This document shows positions 13,425 through 22,933 of a stretch of 64,000 nt of DNA, piece by piece. The notes under the pieces were generated by a model that had not been told where the DNA came from, ran no database searches, and saw only the letters and a list, made by a program, of their open reading frames with translations. The DNA comes from VRUE01 sp963817905. Its GTDB lineage: Bacteria > Actinomycetota > Thermoleophilia > Solirubrobacterales > 70-9. Position 1 is the stretch's first letter. Each line of letters begins with the position of its first letter. A program made the translations under genes and the position numbers. The DNA lies in assembly GCA_963817905.1 (NCBI GenBank), contig CAWFPS010000003.1, positions 558,001-622,000 of the forward strand. Direction: 5' to 3'.

Positions 13425-16400
13425 ATGAGCGAGATCGCGCAGCTCGGAGGTGAGCGCAAGCAGGTGACGGTCCTATTTGCCGACGTCCAGGGATCGATGG
13501 ACCTGGCCGAGCAGCAGGACCCGGAGCAGTGGCACGCGATCATGCAGCGCTTCTTCTCCACCCTTGCCGACGCCGTGCACCGCTTCGAGGGGACCGTCGA
13601 CAAGTTCACCGGCGACGGGATCATGGCTGTCTTCGGGGCGCCGGTCGCCCACGAGGACCATGCGCGGCGTGCCTGTTACGCGGCGCTGAAGATGCTCGAC
13701 GACGTCGGCGAGTACGCGGCCGAGCTGCGGCGCAAGCACGGGCTCAACTTCTCGACCCGGATCGGGATCAACTCCGGCGAGGTCGTGGCGGGTGAGATCG
13801 GCGAGGGCGGCTACACCGCGGTCGGCCACACCGTCGGCCTGGCGCAGCGGATGGAGGCATTGGCCGAGCCCGGCAAGGCTTACCTGACGGAGAGCACCGC
13901 GGAGCTGGCCCACGGATACATGGAGCTGGAGGACCTCGGGCACTTCGAGATCAAGGGCGCCAGCCAGCCGATCGGAGTTTTCGGGCTGGCCGGGGTCGGC
14001 GCCGCGCGCTCGCGCCTCGACCTCTCACGCGAGCGGGGCTTCTCCCGCTTCGTCGGCCGCGACGAGGAGATGGCGGTTCTGGAGGCGGCGCTGGGAAGGG
14101 CCGAGAGCAGCGAGGGTGCCGCGGTCGGCATCGTCGCCGAACCGGGCGTCGGCAAGAGCCGTCTTTGCCACGAGTTCGCCGAACGCTGCCGCGAGCGCGG
14201 GATCGAGGTCTTCGAGTGCCAGGCCCAGGCGCACGGGCAGTCGATCCCCTTCATGCCGGTACTGCAGATGCTGCGCTCCTACTTCGGCATCGCCAGCGGC
14301 GAGCCGGAGCGGATCGTGCGCGAGAAGATCGCGGGCCGCACCCTGCTCCTCGACCCCGACTTCGCCGAGGACCTGCCCCTGCTCTTCGACTTCCTCGGGG
14401 TTCCCGATCCGCACCGGCCGCTGCCGCAGCTCAGCGCGGAGGCGCGCCAGCGGGCGCTGCGCGGCGCCGTCTGCCGCCTCGTGCGGGCGCCCAACCGGCG
14501 CAACTCGATCGTCGCCCTGGTCGAGGACCTGCACTGGATGGACGAGGGCAGCGCCACCCTGCTCGGCGAGCTGATCTCCTCGGTCGAGGGGACCAAAACA
14601 CTGGCGATCGTCAACTTCCGCCCCGAATACGACGCCACCCGGTGGGCCGGTGCGAACACCTACCGCAGCGTCTCGCTGGAGCCGCTCGGCCCGGGTGGGA
14701 CCAGCGAGCTGCTGCGCGACCTGGCCGGCGAGGACCCCTCTCTCGACGGGCTCGCCGACCTGATCCACGAGCGCACCGCCGGCAACCCGTTCTTCACCGA
14801 GGAGATCGTCCGCGGCCTGTCCGAAGCCGGCAACCTCGAGGGAGAGCGCGGCGCCTACCGCCTGGCCCGGCCGGTGGAGGACGCCGGGGTGCCGGCCAGC
14901 GTGCAGACGATCCTCGCCGCCCGCATCGACCGGCTCGGCCCGACCGCGAAGCAGCTGCTGCAGGCCGCCTCGGTGACCAACAAAGAGATCGGCGAGCGGG
15001 CGCTGGGAATGGTCTCGAGGCAGAGTGAGAGCGAGGACTACCGGGCCGCCCTCTGCGAGCTCACCGACGGCGGCTTCCTCTTCGAGGCCGAGGTCTACCC
15101 GGAACGTGTCTTCTCCTTCCGCCATCCACTGACCCGCGAGGTCGCCTACAGCACGCAGCTGGCCGACCAGCGAGCGGCAACCCACGCCGCAACCGCCCGC
15201 GCCCTGACCGAGCTCAATCCCGACCGCCATGACGAGCTGGCCGCCCTGATCGCCAGCCACATGGAGGCGGGCGGGGAAACGCTCGAGGCCGCCCGCTGGA
15301 CGGCGCGGGCCGCTTCCTGGGCGGGCAGCAGCCGCCCCCAGGACGCACTGCGGCTCTGGCGCAAGGTGATGGAGCTGACCGAAGAGCTCGAGGAGGGCGA
15401 TGAGTCAACCGCGATGGCGGTTATGTCGCGCCTGCTGCAGCTCGACTACGCCTGGCGCCTCGGCATGGACAAGGAAGAGGAAGCCCGCTTGGTGGCGGAG
15501 GCCGAGGCGATCGCGACCGCGACTGGCGACCTGCGCTCGCTCGCTCTGCTGCGCACGGCGACCTCGACCCGGCCGGGAATGCCCCACCACGCCGACGCCT
15601 GGCTCGCCGCCGTCGCCGAGGCCAACCGGCTCGCCGACGAAGCGGGCGACCTGCACCTGCGCGTCGCGATTCGCGCCGCCGGCTCCTACGCCCACCTCTG
15701 TGCCGGCGACTTCGACGGCTTCGAGCGGGCGCTCGACGAAGTGCTCGAGCTGGCCGGGGAGGACCGTCGCGCCGGCGCCGGGATCGTGATCGGCAGCCCG
15801 GTCGCCTGGGCGACGATGGCGACGGGGCTGGTGATGCGCGAGCGCGGCCGGCTCGACGAGGCGGAAGCGCAGTTCAAGATGGCGCTGCGAATCGCCACCG
15901 AGGAGGGCGACCCGGAGATCGCCAGCTGGACCCGCAGTAACCAGTCGCTGATGCTGGCGATGCGGGGGGACCTCGATGCGGCGGTCGCTTCGGCAAGGCG
16001 CAACTGCGAGCTGACCGAGCGGCTCGGCGACGTCTTCTCGCGCAGCCTCGCCCTCTCGAACCTGGGCGGCGCGCAGCTCGCAGCCGGCGAGTATGCGGGC
16101 GCGCTCGACACGCTCGAAGAGGCCGAGCGCGTCTACCGCGCCGCGGTCAGCGACGGCGATGAGATGGAGGCCTGGCGCGCCGGCCTGCGCTCCGAGGCGC
16201 TGAGCGGCGTCGGCCGCGCCGAGGAGGGTCTGGAGCTGGCCGAATGGGCGGCCGGGATCGCGCGGGAGCGCGGCATGCTCTGGTCCCTGCCGCTGGCCCT
16301 GCAGGCGACCGCGATCGCCCGGGCGGCATGCGACGTGGGCGGGGTCGACGCGGCGCTGGACGAGGCCGCCGAGGTTGCCAAGAGCACCGGCGCGACGATC

Positions 16401-16451
16401 AGCCTGGAAGCGGTCGAAACGACCCGCGACACCCTCGCCGGCGTCCGCTGA
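13425..16451 (+). CDS. Class III nucleotide cyclase domain fused to AAA-type ATPase and TPR-like repeats
   Basis: 1008 residues from ATG 13425. Residues ~8-190 are a class III adenylate/guanylate cyclase domain with both metal-binding Asp ('VTVLFADVQGSMD', 'KFTGDGIMAVFG'). Residues ~205-500 are a signalling ATPase with Walker A 'AEPGVGKSRL' and Walker B 'VALVEDLHWMDE'. The rest, rich in Ala-Glu helices and repeated 'LDEAEAQFKMALRIA' type units, is TPR-like. The protein is probably cytoplasmic, with the repeats sensing a partner and the ATPase gating the cyclase; this is inference from similar large actinobacterial regulators. It stands alone and is divergent from the nitrilase operon. Confidence 0.88.
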   Translation: MSEIAQLGGERKQVTVLFADVQGSMDLAEQQDPEQWHAIMQRFFSTLADAVHRFEGTVDKFTGDGIMAVFGAPVAHEDHARRACYAALKMLDDVGEYAAELRRKHGLNFSTRIGINSGEVVAGEIGEGGYTAVGHTVGLAQRMEALAEPGKAYLTESTAELAHGYMELEDLGHFEIKGASQPIGVFGLAGVGAARSRLDLSRERGFSRFVGRDEEMAVLEAALGRAESSEGAAVGIVAEPGVGKSRLCHEFAERCRERGIEVFECQAQAHGQSIPFMPVLQMLRSYFGIASGEPERIVREKIAGRTLLLDPDFAEDLPLLFDFLGVPDPHRPLPQLSAEARQRALRGAVCRLVRAPNRRNSIVALVEDLHWMDEGSATLLGELISSVEGTKTLAIVNFRPEYDATRWAGANTYRSVSLEPLGPGGTSELLRDLAGEDPSLDGLADLIHERTAGNPFFTEEIVRGLSEAGNLEGERGAYRLARPVEDAGVPASVQTILAARIDRLGPTAKQLLQAASVTNKEIGERALGMVSRQSESEDYRAALCELTDGGFLFEAEVYPERVFSFRHPLTREVAYSTQLADQRAATHAATARALTELNPDRHDELAALIASHMEAGGETLEAARWTARAASWAGSSRPQDALRLWRKVMELTEELEEGDESTAMAVMSRLLQLDYAWRLGMDKEEEARLVAEAEAIATATGDLRSLALLRTATSTRPGMPHHADAWLAAVAEANRLADEAGDLHLRVAIRAAGSYAHLCAGDFDGFERALDEVLELAGEDRRAGAGIVIGSPVAWATMATGLVMRERGRLDEAEAQFKMALRIATEEGDPEIASWTRSNQSLMLAMRGDLDAAVASARRNCELTERLGDVFSRSLALSNLGGAQLAAGEYAGALDTLEEAERVYRAAVSDGDEMEAWRAGLRSEALSGVGRAEEGLELAEWAAGIARERGMLWSLPLALQATAIARAACDVGGVDAALDEAAEVAKSTGATISLEAVETTRDTLAGVR

Positions 16452-16511
16452 GGTGGGCGACGAGCGGATATCCCGATCCGATCCCAGGGGAGGTTGTCGG
16501 CCCGGCGGCGC

Positions 16512-17354
16512 TCAGATGCCCATCGCGCGGGCGACGATGCGGTCGATCAGGCGATCCGGGAGGAAGCGGGCTGCGAACGCCTGGCCGCGGGCGTCCGCAC
16601 CGACCAGGTAGCGAGTGCGGGGACGGCGGGCCGTTAGGGCGTGCTCGACCGCGCCGGCCACCTTCTCGGCTGAGATTCCGCGCTCGGCGGTGCGGCGCAC
16701 GGCACGGCGGAAGCGCTTGATCTTCTCTCCGTAGAGCTCCTCCTGGGCCGCGGGCGCACGCCCGGCGACTTCGTCGGCGATGCCCTCGCCGCGCTCCCAG
16801 ATCGGCGTGTCGATTGAGCCGGGCTCGATCGCGACCACGTCGATCTTCCAGGGCCGCAGCTCCTGGCGCAGGCTGTCGACCACGGCCTCGATCCCGTACT
16901 TCGAGGCGTGGTAAGGCGCCCCGAAAGGCATCGCCATCCGCCCCCCGATCGAGCTGAGAAAGACGACCCGGCCGCGAGCCGCGCGGATCAGCGGCAGCAT
17001 CGCCTGCGTCACCGCTACCTGGGAGATCAGGTTGACCTCGATCTGCTTGCGCAGGTCGTCGATTGGCGTCGTCTCCAGCGGACCCATCACCGCGATCCCG
17101 GCGTTGTTGACGAGGCCGTCGAGGCCGGCTTCGCCAACCGCACCGGCAATCTGCTCCGCGGCGGCAGAAATCTGCTCCGCCTCGGTGACGTCGAGGATCA
17201 CGGGCACGAGCCGCTCAGAGGCAGCCTCACGCAAACTCGCGGCATCCTCCTCCCGGCGAACGCTGGCAAAGACGCGCCACCCCTCGGCGTCCATGCGCAG
17301 GGCCGTCGCCCTGCCGATCCCGGTCGAGGCGCCGGTGACGAGAACGGACTTCAC
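16512..17354 (-). CDS. Short-chain dehydrogenase/reductase
   Basis: 280 residues from ATG 17354. Classical SDR motifs are complete: 'VTGASTGIGRA' for the cofactor, 'NNAG', the catalytic Ser in 'VFLSSIGG' and 'YHASKYGIEA' for Tyr/Lys. The pattern and the C-terminal ~60 residues resemble the retinol/steroid-type SDRs. It follows the MerR gene by 30 bp and is probably the last gene of the operon DUF849-CaiB-MerR-SDR. Substrate not determinable. Confidence 0.88.
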   Translation of the reverse strand: MKSVLVTGASTGIGRATALRMDAEGWRVFASVRREEDAASLREAASERLVPVILDVTEAEQISAAAEQIAGAVGEAGLDGLVNNAGIAVMGPLETTPIDDLRKQIEVNLISQVAVTQAMLPLIRAARGRVVFLSSIGGRMAMPFGAPYHASKYGIEAVVDSLRQELRPWKIDVVAIEPGSIDTPIWERGEGIADEVAGRAPAAQEELYGEKIKRFRRAVRRTAERGISAEKVAGAVEHALTARRPRTRYLVGADARGQAFAARFLPDRLIDRIVARAMGI

Positions 17355-17384
17355 GGCTGTCAGGCTACTGCGCCGAGCGTTCGG

Positions 17385-18146
17385 TCAGCTGCGGCTGGCG
17401 CGGTGGCGCTCCAGCTCGGCGACCATCAGCTTGGTGTGGAGGGCCGCGATCAGGTCCTGGAGGGGCTGAGCGCCGGCTTCGAGCATCTCGACCACGCGCT
17501 CGGGCGAGACCTCGCCGGCGAGGCGCTCCATCACCATCCCGACCTCCTCGCTCACGAGCGCTTCGACCGCGCTCTTGTAACGCAATGTGTCGTAGACGGT
17601 GAAGCCGATCTGCTCGTCATAGCCGCCGGCCCGAAAGCGGCCGATCGCCTCGATGATCTTGATGTCCGAGGGCGAGTAGCCACGGCTGTTGGGGCTGAGC
17701 ACCTCGAGTTTCTCGAGCCGGTCGAGGACGTCCTTTGGGACGCCGTAGCGCTCGCGCACCTCGGTGGCCCTGGTCCGGGTGCGCTCGCCGGCAAGGGCCC
17801 GGTCGAGGATTCGGTCCTCGAGCTCGACCAGGGCGCGGGCGCGCTCGGGGTCCTCGTCGAGCACCGACTTGATCGCCTTCAGCGGCATGAAGCGCTCCTC
17901 CTGCAGCTGCTTGATCAGCTTGATCCGGTCGACGAACTCGGGCGGGTAGTAGGCCATGTTGCGACTGGTCTTGACCGGCTCCGGCAGCAGCCCCTCCCGC
18001 AGGTAGTGCTTGATAGTCGGCACCGGCACCCCCGACGCCTCCGCCAGCTCCCCCACCCGCAGCAGGTCCCCCTGCGGCCGATGGGCCGATACGTCAAGGT
18101 GACCTTGACGTATCGGCCCATCGGCCGCTTTTTTGTGGGGGGTCAT
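17385..18146 (-). CDS. MerR family regulator with repeat-encoded N-terminal extension
   Basis: 253 residues from ATG 18146. The MerR DNA-binding domain starts at about residue 28 ('LLRVGELAEASGVPVPTIKH'), followed by the 'YYPPEFVDRIKLIKQLQEER' wing. A long helical C-terminal domain of unknown ligand follows. The ATG overlaps the upstream CoA-transferase stop by 4 bases (ATGA), so this start is well supported. Residues ~7-25 are then encoded by a perfect 27-bp palindrome (B1), which is not part of the family fold. The alternative start, a GTG inside the domain, lacks such coupling. It sits in an acyl-CoA operon and may control it. Confidence 0.85.
   Translation of the reverse strand: MTPHKKAADGPIRQGHLDVSAHRPQGDLLRVGELAEASGVPVPTIKHYLREGLLPEPVKTSRNMAYYPPEFVDRIKLIKQLQEERFMPLKAIKSVLDEDPERARALVELEDRILDRALAGERTRTRATEVRERYGVPKDVLDRLEKLEVLSPNSRGYSPSDIKIIEAIGRFRAGGYDEQIGFTVYDTLRYKSAVEALVSEEVGMVMERLAGEVSPERVVEMLEAGAQPLQDLIAALHTKLMVAELERHRASRS
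18074..18128. repeat. Palindromic element B, copy 1 (in MerR coding region)
   Basis: Perfect 27-bp arms 18074-18100 and 18102-18128 around a single central base. A T6 tract follows on the plus strand (18129-18134), so it also has the shape of an intrinsic terminator for that strand, though no plus-strand gene leads into it. Core words GGGCCGATACGTCAAGG and its complement are shared with copies at 44586 and 47875. Confidence 0.9.
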
Positions 18147-19379
18147 GCGCGGAAGGTGGTGGCGGCGTCGGCGCTTGGACCTGCGGCGGCGCCCGAGTCC
18201 TTCATCGCCTTGATCTCTTCGGGCGAGTAGCCGGCCTCAGCGAGGACCTCGTCGGTGTGCTCGCCGAAGGCCGGGGCCGGGCGGGTCGGATCGGCCGGGG
18301 TGCGGCTCAGCTTCAGCGGGGCGCCGAGCTGGCGCACGGTGCCTAGTCCGGGCTGCTCCATCTCGACCACCATCTGACGGGCGCGGACCAGCTCGGAATC
18401 CAGTGCCTCGTCCATGTCGAGGACCGGCTCGATGCAGCAGTCGTGTTCGTCGTTGAACGCCTTCCACTCTTCGCGGGTTCGTAAACGGAAGACCGCGGCG
18501 ACCTGCTCCCAGGCCTCGGTCCCCGGCGCCTCGAACTGCACCTCGATCAGGTCGGGACGCTCAACCCCGTTGCAGAAGGCGGCCCAGAACTTCGGCTCCA
18601 AAGCGCTGCAGCTGACCCAGCCATCGCTCGCCTCATACGGCAGGTAACAGAGCAGGCCGCCGGCTGAGCTGCTGCTCGCCGCGCTTGGGCACCTCGCCGT
18701 CGCAGAAGTAACGTCCCGCCACCATCGCCAGCCAGGAGAGGGCTCCGTCGGCCATCGAGACGTCGACCATTTGGCCCTCGCCGGAGCGTCGGCGCTCGTG
18801 CAGCGCCGCCATCACGCCGAAGGCAGCCATCAGGGCACCGCCGCCGAGGTCGGCGACCTGGCCGCCCGATTGCACCGGCGGCCCGTCCTTCGCACCAGTC
18901 AGGCCGAGCAACCCGACCAGGCCGAGGTAGTTCATGTCGTGACCGGCGCGCTGCGTATATGGGCCGTCCTGGCCGTAACCGGTGATCGCGCAGAAGACGA
19001 CGCCGGGATTGGCTTCGCGCATGCGCTCATAGCCGACGCCGAGCCGGTCGAGCACGCCGGGGCGGAAGCCGTCGAGGACGACGTCGTGGTGCTCGACCAG
19101 GCGCAGCAACGCCTCGCGGCCCTGCTCGCTCTTGAGGTCGAGGCGGACCGAGCGCTTGCCGCGGTTGAGCGAGAGATAGAGGGCCGAACGCGTGCCCAGC
19201 TTCTGCTGGTCGTCGGTCCCGTAGTAGGGCGGTGCCCAGCGGATGTAGTCGCCCATGCCGGTGTCCTCGACCTTGAGCACCTCGGCGCCGAGGTCAGCGA
19301 GCAGCAGCGAGCAGAAGCCCCCCGGCAGCAGCCGGGTCAGGTCGAGGACCTTGACGTCGCTAAGCGGCAGCGCGCTCAC
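18143..19379 (-). pseudogene. CaiB/BaiF-type CoA-transferase, interrupted by a frameshift
   Basis: The N-terminal part (GTG 19379 to a TGA near 18633) reads 'MSALPLSDVKVLDLTRLLPG' with the family's conserved 'RSVRLDLKSEQGREALLRLV' and 'AITGYGQDGPY', including the nucleophilic Asp region. The C-terminal part continues in another frame ('LLCYLPYEASDGWVSCSALE', then 'PKFWAAFCNGVERPDL') to 18143. One extra C in the run near 18656-18664 explains the break; without it the two halves form one ~411-residue CoA-transferase of normal length. It may be a sequencing error or a real recent mutation. The start overlaps the DUF849 gene by 20 bp; the end overlaps MerR by 4. Confidence 0.85.
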
Positions 19380-20256
19380 GCTTCGGCACTCCCAACAGCG
19401 CGCGCGCCTCGGCGACGCTCGCCACCTTGCGGCCGACGTCTTCGGCCATCTGCCGCGCCTTAGCGATCAGGTCGCCGTTGGAGCGGCACATCTCGCCGTC
19501 TGGCAGGTAAAGGTTGTCCTCGACCCCGGCGCGGATGTTGCCGCCGAGGACCAGCGCCGCGCCGAGCAGTTTCCACTGGTCGCGGGAGATGCCGATCGTC
19601 TGCCACTGGTTCGGCCCTTCCGCCCCGCCCGGGATCTGCTCGGACATGAAAGCGACGTTGCGGGCGTTGGGCCGGATGCCGCCGTTGACCCCCATCACCA
19701 GCGAGATCTGCAGCGGCGTGCGCTCCAGCAGGCCCATGTCGATCAGCGGGTCGAGGTTGGCGACGTGGCCGGCGTCGAAGCACTCGTGCTCGGGCTTGAT
19801 GCCCAGCTCCTTCATCGCGGTGAGGAACTCGATGATCGTGTCGAAGCTGTTCTCGAAGACGGCCTTGAAGACGAAGTCCTTGCGCCGCGAGCTGTACTTG
19901 GCGTAGTTCATCGAGCTCATGTTGAGCGCGGCGACGTCGGGCTTCAGCGCCCGCAGGTACTCGATCCGCTTCTCGATCGGGATCCCGATCGCGCCGGTCG
20001 AGTAGTTGACGATCACGTCGCCGACCTCGGCCAGGATCGCATCGGTGATCGCCTTGAAGTCCTCGACCTCGTAGGAGGGCGTGCCGTCGGGCGTGCGGGC
20101 GTGGATGTGGAGCTGCGAGGCGCCCTCGTCGACCGCGCGCCGCGCCTCGGCCGCGTACTCCTCGGGCGTGTAGGGGATCGCCGGACACTGGTCGCGACTG
20201 GCGATCACGCCGCTGATCGAACAGCTGATCACCACCGGATCGTCAAACCGACTCAT
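19360..20256 (-). CDS. Beta-keto acid cleavage enzyme (DUF849/BKACE family)
   Basis: 298 residues from ATG 20256. The metal site 'ASQLHIHARTPDG' (two His), the 'VNYSTGAIG' strand and 'LVLGGNIRAGVEDNLYL' are typical. Family members cleave a beta-keto acid with acetyl-CoA to give acetoacetate and a new CoA ester; the first known was the 3-keto-5-aminohexanoate enzyme of lysine fermentation. The specific substrate cannot be told from sequence. The neighbouring CoA-transferase, MerR and SDR suggest a catabolic operon for an acyl or keto acid. Confidence 0.88.
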   Translation of the reverse strand: MSRFDDPVVISCSISGVIASRDQCPAIPYTPEEYAAEARRAVDEGASQLHIHARTPDGTPSYEVEDFKAITDAILAEVGDVIVNYSTGAIGIPIEKRIEYLRALKPDVAALNMSSMNYAKYSSRRKDFVFKAVFENSFDTIIEFLTAMKELGIKPEHECFDAGHVANLDPLIDMGLLERTPLQISLVMGVNGGIRPNARNVAFMSEQIPGGAEGPNQWQTIGISRDQWKLLGAALVLGGNIRAGVEDNLYLPDGEMCRSNGDLIAKARQMAEDVGRKVASVAEARALLGVPKRERAAA

Positions 20257-20280
20257 ACGTCGTCCCTCGCACGGGCGCGA

Positions 20281-20382
20281 AAACCAAGCAGGTCGGTGGA
20301 CGCAGGGAGTGAGGTGAGGGGAGCGCACTTTCTAGTGCGTGACCCGATCCGAACGACCGAGGACGCCGAGATGCGCCGGTTT
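20281..20382 (+). repeat. Dispersed repeat E, copy 2
   Basis: Starts AAACCAAGCAG, contains GGACGCAGGGAG, ends CGAGGACGCCGAGATG then CCGGTTT. The terminal AAACC/GGTTT pair is complementary, as GAACC/GGTTC is in copy 1, so the ends covary. The middle differs and is about 23 bp longer. It lies between the DUF849 gene and the end of the carboxyltransferase gene. Confidence 0.65.
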
Positions 20383-20395
20383 GCAGCGTCCGCGC

Positions 20396-21988
20396 TCATA
20401 CGGGCATCACCCCGTGCCGCTTCTTCGGCTTATCTACGTGCTTATTCGCTGCCATTCTCAGTGCCCGGGTGATGACCGTCCGGGTTTCCCTAGGGTCGAT
20501 CACGTCGTCTATCACGGCGTTGCCGGCGGCGATGTAGGGGTCGATCTGCTCGCGGACCGCGTGCAGCATCCCCTCGCGCGTCGCCTCCGGATCGTCGGAG
20601 GCCTCGATCACCGAGCGGCCGATGATTTCGACCGCGCCCTCGGCCCCCATCACCGAGATCTCCGCCCCGGGCCAGGCGACGATCAGGTCCGGCTCGTAGG
20701 CCTTCCCGCACATCACGTAGTAGCCGGCGCCATAGGCCTTGCGCACGATCACGGTCACCTTCGGCACGGTGGCGCGGCTGACCGCGTAGAGCATCTTGGC
20801 GCCGTGGCGAATGATCCCGGCGTGCTCGACCTTGGCGCCGACCATGAAGCCGGGCACATCCTGGAGGAAGACGAGCGGGATGTTGAAGGCGTCGCAGAGG
20901 TTGATGAAGCGGGCCGCCTTGTCCGCCGAGTCGTTGTCGAGGATTCCGGCCAATTGCTTGGGCTGGTTGGCGACGATCCCCACCGGCCGGCCGCCGAAAC
21001 GGGCGAAGCAGGTGATCAGGGTCTTGGCGAACTTCGGCTTCAGGTCGAACCACTCGCCGTCGTCGACGATCTCGCCGATCACGTCGTACATGTCGTAGGG
21101 CTGGCGTGAGGAGTCGGGGACGATCTCCATCAGCTTCTCGGAGGCGCGCTCGACCGGGTCGGAAACCTCGCGCAGCGGCGGCGCCTCTTCCCAGTTGGAG
21201 GGGAAGAAAGAGAGATAGGTCTTGATCGCCTCGATGCACTCCTCGTCGTCTTTCACCTCCAGATCCCCAACGCCCGATTTGCGGCAGTGGACCTTGGCGC
21301 CGCCGAGCTCCTCCATTGAGATGTCCTCGCCGGTGACGGCCTTGGTCAGGTGCGGGCCGGCGAGCGCCATCGCCCCCTGGCCGGAGACCATCGGCACGAA
21401 GTCGGCGAGCGCCGGGATGTAAGCGGTGCCGGCCGCGCAGGGGCCCATCATCGCCGCCACCATCGGGATCACGCCCGACATCTCGACCTCCTCGCGGAAG
21501 AGGTGGCCGGAGCCGGCGAAGAGCGAGCCAGCGGCCTCTTGAATACGGGCGCCCGCCGAGTCGAGCAGCCAAATGAAGGGCATCCGCTTGGAGAGGGCCA
21601 TCTCGCGCAGGCGGGTGACCTTGAGCTCGCCGGTCATCCCCATCGAGCCGGCCATCACGGTGAAGTCGTAGGCGGCGATGCAACAGGGACGGCCGTCGAC
21701 GTCGCCCCAGCCACTGATCACACCGTCCGCCGGGGCGTCCTTGCCGTCCATCGCCCGCTGGGCGAAATGGGGGCGACCGTGGATGCCCATCTCGACGAAC
21801 GTGCCCTCGTCGACCAGCAGCGCGATCCGCTCGCGGGCGGTCAGCTTGCCGCGCTCGTGCTGCTTGGCGATCTTCTCCTCGCCGCCGCCGAGCTTCGCCT
21901 TCTCGCGGCGCTCGTGCAGCTGCTCGGTGAGGTCGCTGAGCGGAGCGGTCCCCGGCAGCAGGTGCTTGGTCTCCCGATCGGTCGCCAC
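20396..21988 (-). CDS. Acyl-CoA carboxylase, carboxyltransferase (beta) subunit
   Basis: 530 residues from GTG 21988. It contains both crotonase-like halves: 'KLTARERIALLVDEGTFVEM', the biotin/acyl sites 'DSAGARIQEAAGSL', and 'PLVFLQDVPGFMVGAKVEHA'. The family transfers carboxyl from carboxybiotin to propionyl-, acetyl- or methylcrotonyl-CoA. No biotin carboxylase gene is next door; a small biotinyl-carrier protein is encoded at 53.7 kb. The start codon shares one base with the enoyl-CoA hydratase stop (TAGTG), so the two are coupled. Confidence 0.93.
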   Translation of the reverse strand: MATDRETKHLLPGTAPLSDLTEQLHERREKAKLGGGEEKIAKQHERGKLTARERIALLVDEGTFVEMGIHGRPHFAQRAMDGKDAPADGVISGWGDVDGRPCCIAAYDFTVMAGSMGMTGELKVTRLREMALSKRMPFIWLLDSAGARIQEAAGSLFAGSGHLFREEVEMSGVIPMVAAMMGPCAAGTAYIPALADFVPMVSGQGAMALAGPHLTKAVTGEDISMEELGGAKVHCRKSGVGDLEVKDDEECIEAIKTYLSFFPSNWEEAPPLREVSDPVERASEKLMEIVPDSSRQPYDMYDVIGEIVDDGEWFDLKPKFAKTLITCFARFGGRPVGIVANQPKQLAGILDNDSADKAARFINLCDAFNIPLVFLQDVPGFMVGAKVEHAGIIRHGAKMLYAVSRATVPKVTVIVRKAYGAGYYVMCGKAYEPDLIVAWPGAEISVMGAEGAVEIIGRSVIEASDDPEATREGMLHAVREQIDPYIAAGNAVIDDVIDPRETRTVITRALRMAANKHVDKPKKRHGVMPV

Positions 21989-22770
21989 TACCGTCCCTTC
22001 CACTGCGGGTCGCGTTTCTCGAAGAATGCGGTGACGCCCTCGACGATGTCCTCGGTCGAGAAGGTGAGCGAGAGCTGCGAGCGCAGGTAGTCGAGCGCGT
22101 CGTCGACCGCCATGTCCTGCTGGCGGTACATCGCGTCGTGGCCGAGGCGCATCAGCACCGGGCTCTTCGAGGCCAGCTTCGTCGCCCAGTCGGCGACCGC
22201 GGCGTCGAACTCGCCCGCCGACACGACCTTGTTGGCGAGCCCGTACTCGACCGCCTGCTCGGCGCTGAGCCGCTCGCCCAGCAGCATCATCTCGTTGACC
22301 TTCTTGCGCGGGACGTTGCGGTAGATGATCGCCATGATCATGTAGGGGAAGGCGCCGACGTTGATCTCCGGCGTGCCGAAAGTCGCACCCTCTTTTGCGA
22401 TCAGCAGGTCGCAGGAGAGGGCGAGGCCCATCCCGCCCGCGAGGACGTGGCCGTTGGCGGCGCAGAGGCTGGGCTTGCCCAGGCGCGGCATCAGCCGAAA
22501 GTATTCGAGGAAGAGGTCGGTGGCGAAGTGTTTGGCGACGAGCGGGGCGTCGGCGGCAAAGCCGCCCAGGTCGGCCCCGGCGCAGAAGACCTTGTCCCCC
22601 GCCCCGGTCAGGACCACCGCGCGCACGTCCTCGGAGTCGCGCGCCGTCTTCATCGCGTCGACCAACTCGGCCAGCATCTGCCCGGAGAGCATGTTGCGCT
22701 TCTCGGGGTTGTTCAGGGTCACCGTGGCAACGCCCTCGGCAACCTCGTACTTGACGACCTCGTAATCCAT
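21988..22770 (-). CDS. Enoyl-CoA hydratase/isomerase family protein
   Basis: 260 residues from ATG 22770. Crotonase motifs are clear: 'VATVTLNNPEKRNMLSG', the oxyanion-hole region 'AGADLGGFAA', and 'ANGHVLAGGMGLALSCDLLI'. The first catalytic Glu region reads 'FGTPEINVGAFP'. Acts on CoA thioesters in the cytoplasm, likely beta-oxidation or branched-chain acid breakdown. It leads an operon with the carboxyltransferase, which would fit a methylglutaconyl- or similar CoA route, though this is inference. Confidence 0.9.
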   Translation of the reverse strand: MDYEVVKYEVAEGVATVTLNNPEKRNMLSGQMLAELVDAMKTARDSEDVRAVVLTGAGDKVFCAGADLGGFAADAPLVAKHFATDLFLEYFRLMPRLGKPSLCAANGHVLAGGMGLALSCDLLIAKEGATFGTPEINVGAFPYMIMAIIYRNVPRKKVNEMMLLGERLSAEQAVEYGLANKVVSAGEFDAAVADWATKLASKSPVLMRLGHDAMYRQQDMAVDDALDYLRSQLSLTFSTEDIVEGVTAFFEKRDPQWKGR

Positions 22771-22834
22771 CGGAGCGGGACCATAGCCGAACCGCGCTGA
22801 AAGTAGGAAGTGCTACTGTCCACAACCTCAAGAC

Positions 22835-22880
22835 GTGCCTGACTTTATGGGTCCATATGGCCGTACAAAGTCAGACACGC
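22835..22880. repeat. Palindromic element C, copy 1
   Basis: Arms 22835-22847 and 22868-22880 (CGTGCCTGACTTT / AAAGTCAGACACG, one mismatch) enclose a 20-nt loop. A second copy at 58064-58111 has the same loop length, with two inner base pairs replaced by other pairs. It lies between divergent acyl-CoA genes, upstream of a strong Shine-Dalgarno site. Confidence 0.75.
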
Positions 22881-22933
22881 CCCAGCTGGCGGCATTGCCG
22901 CCGATCACGAACTTCGAACGAGGAGAGAGACCA

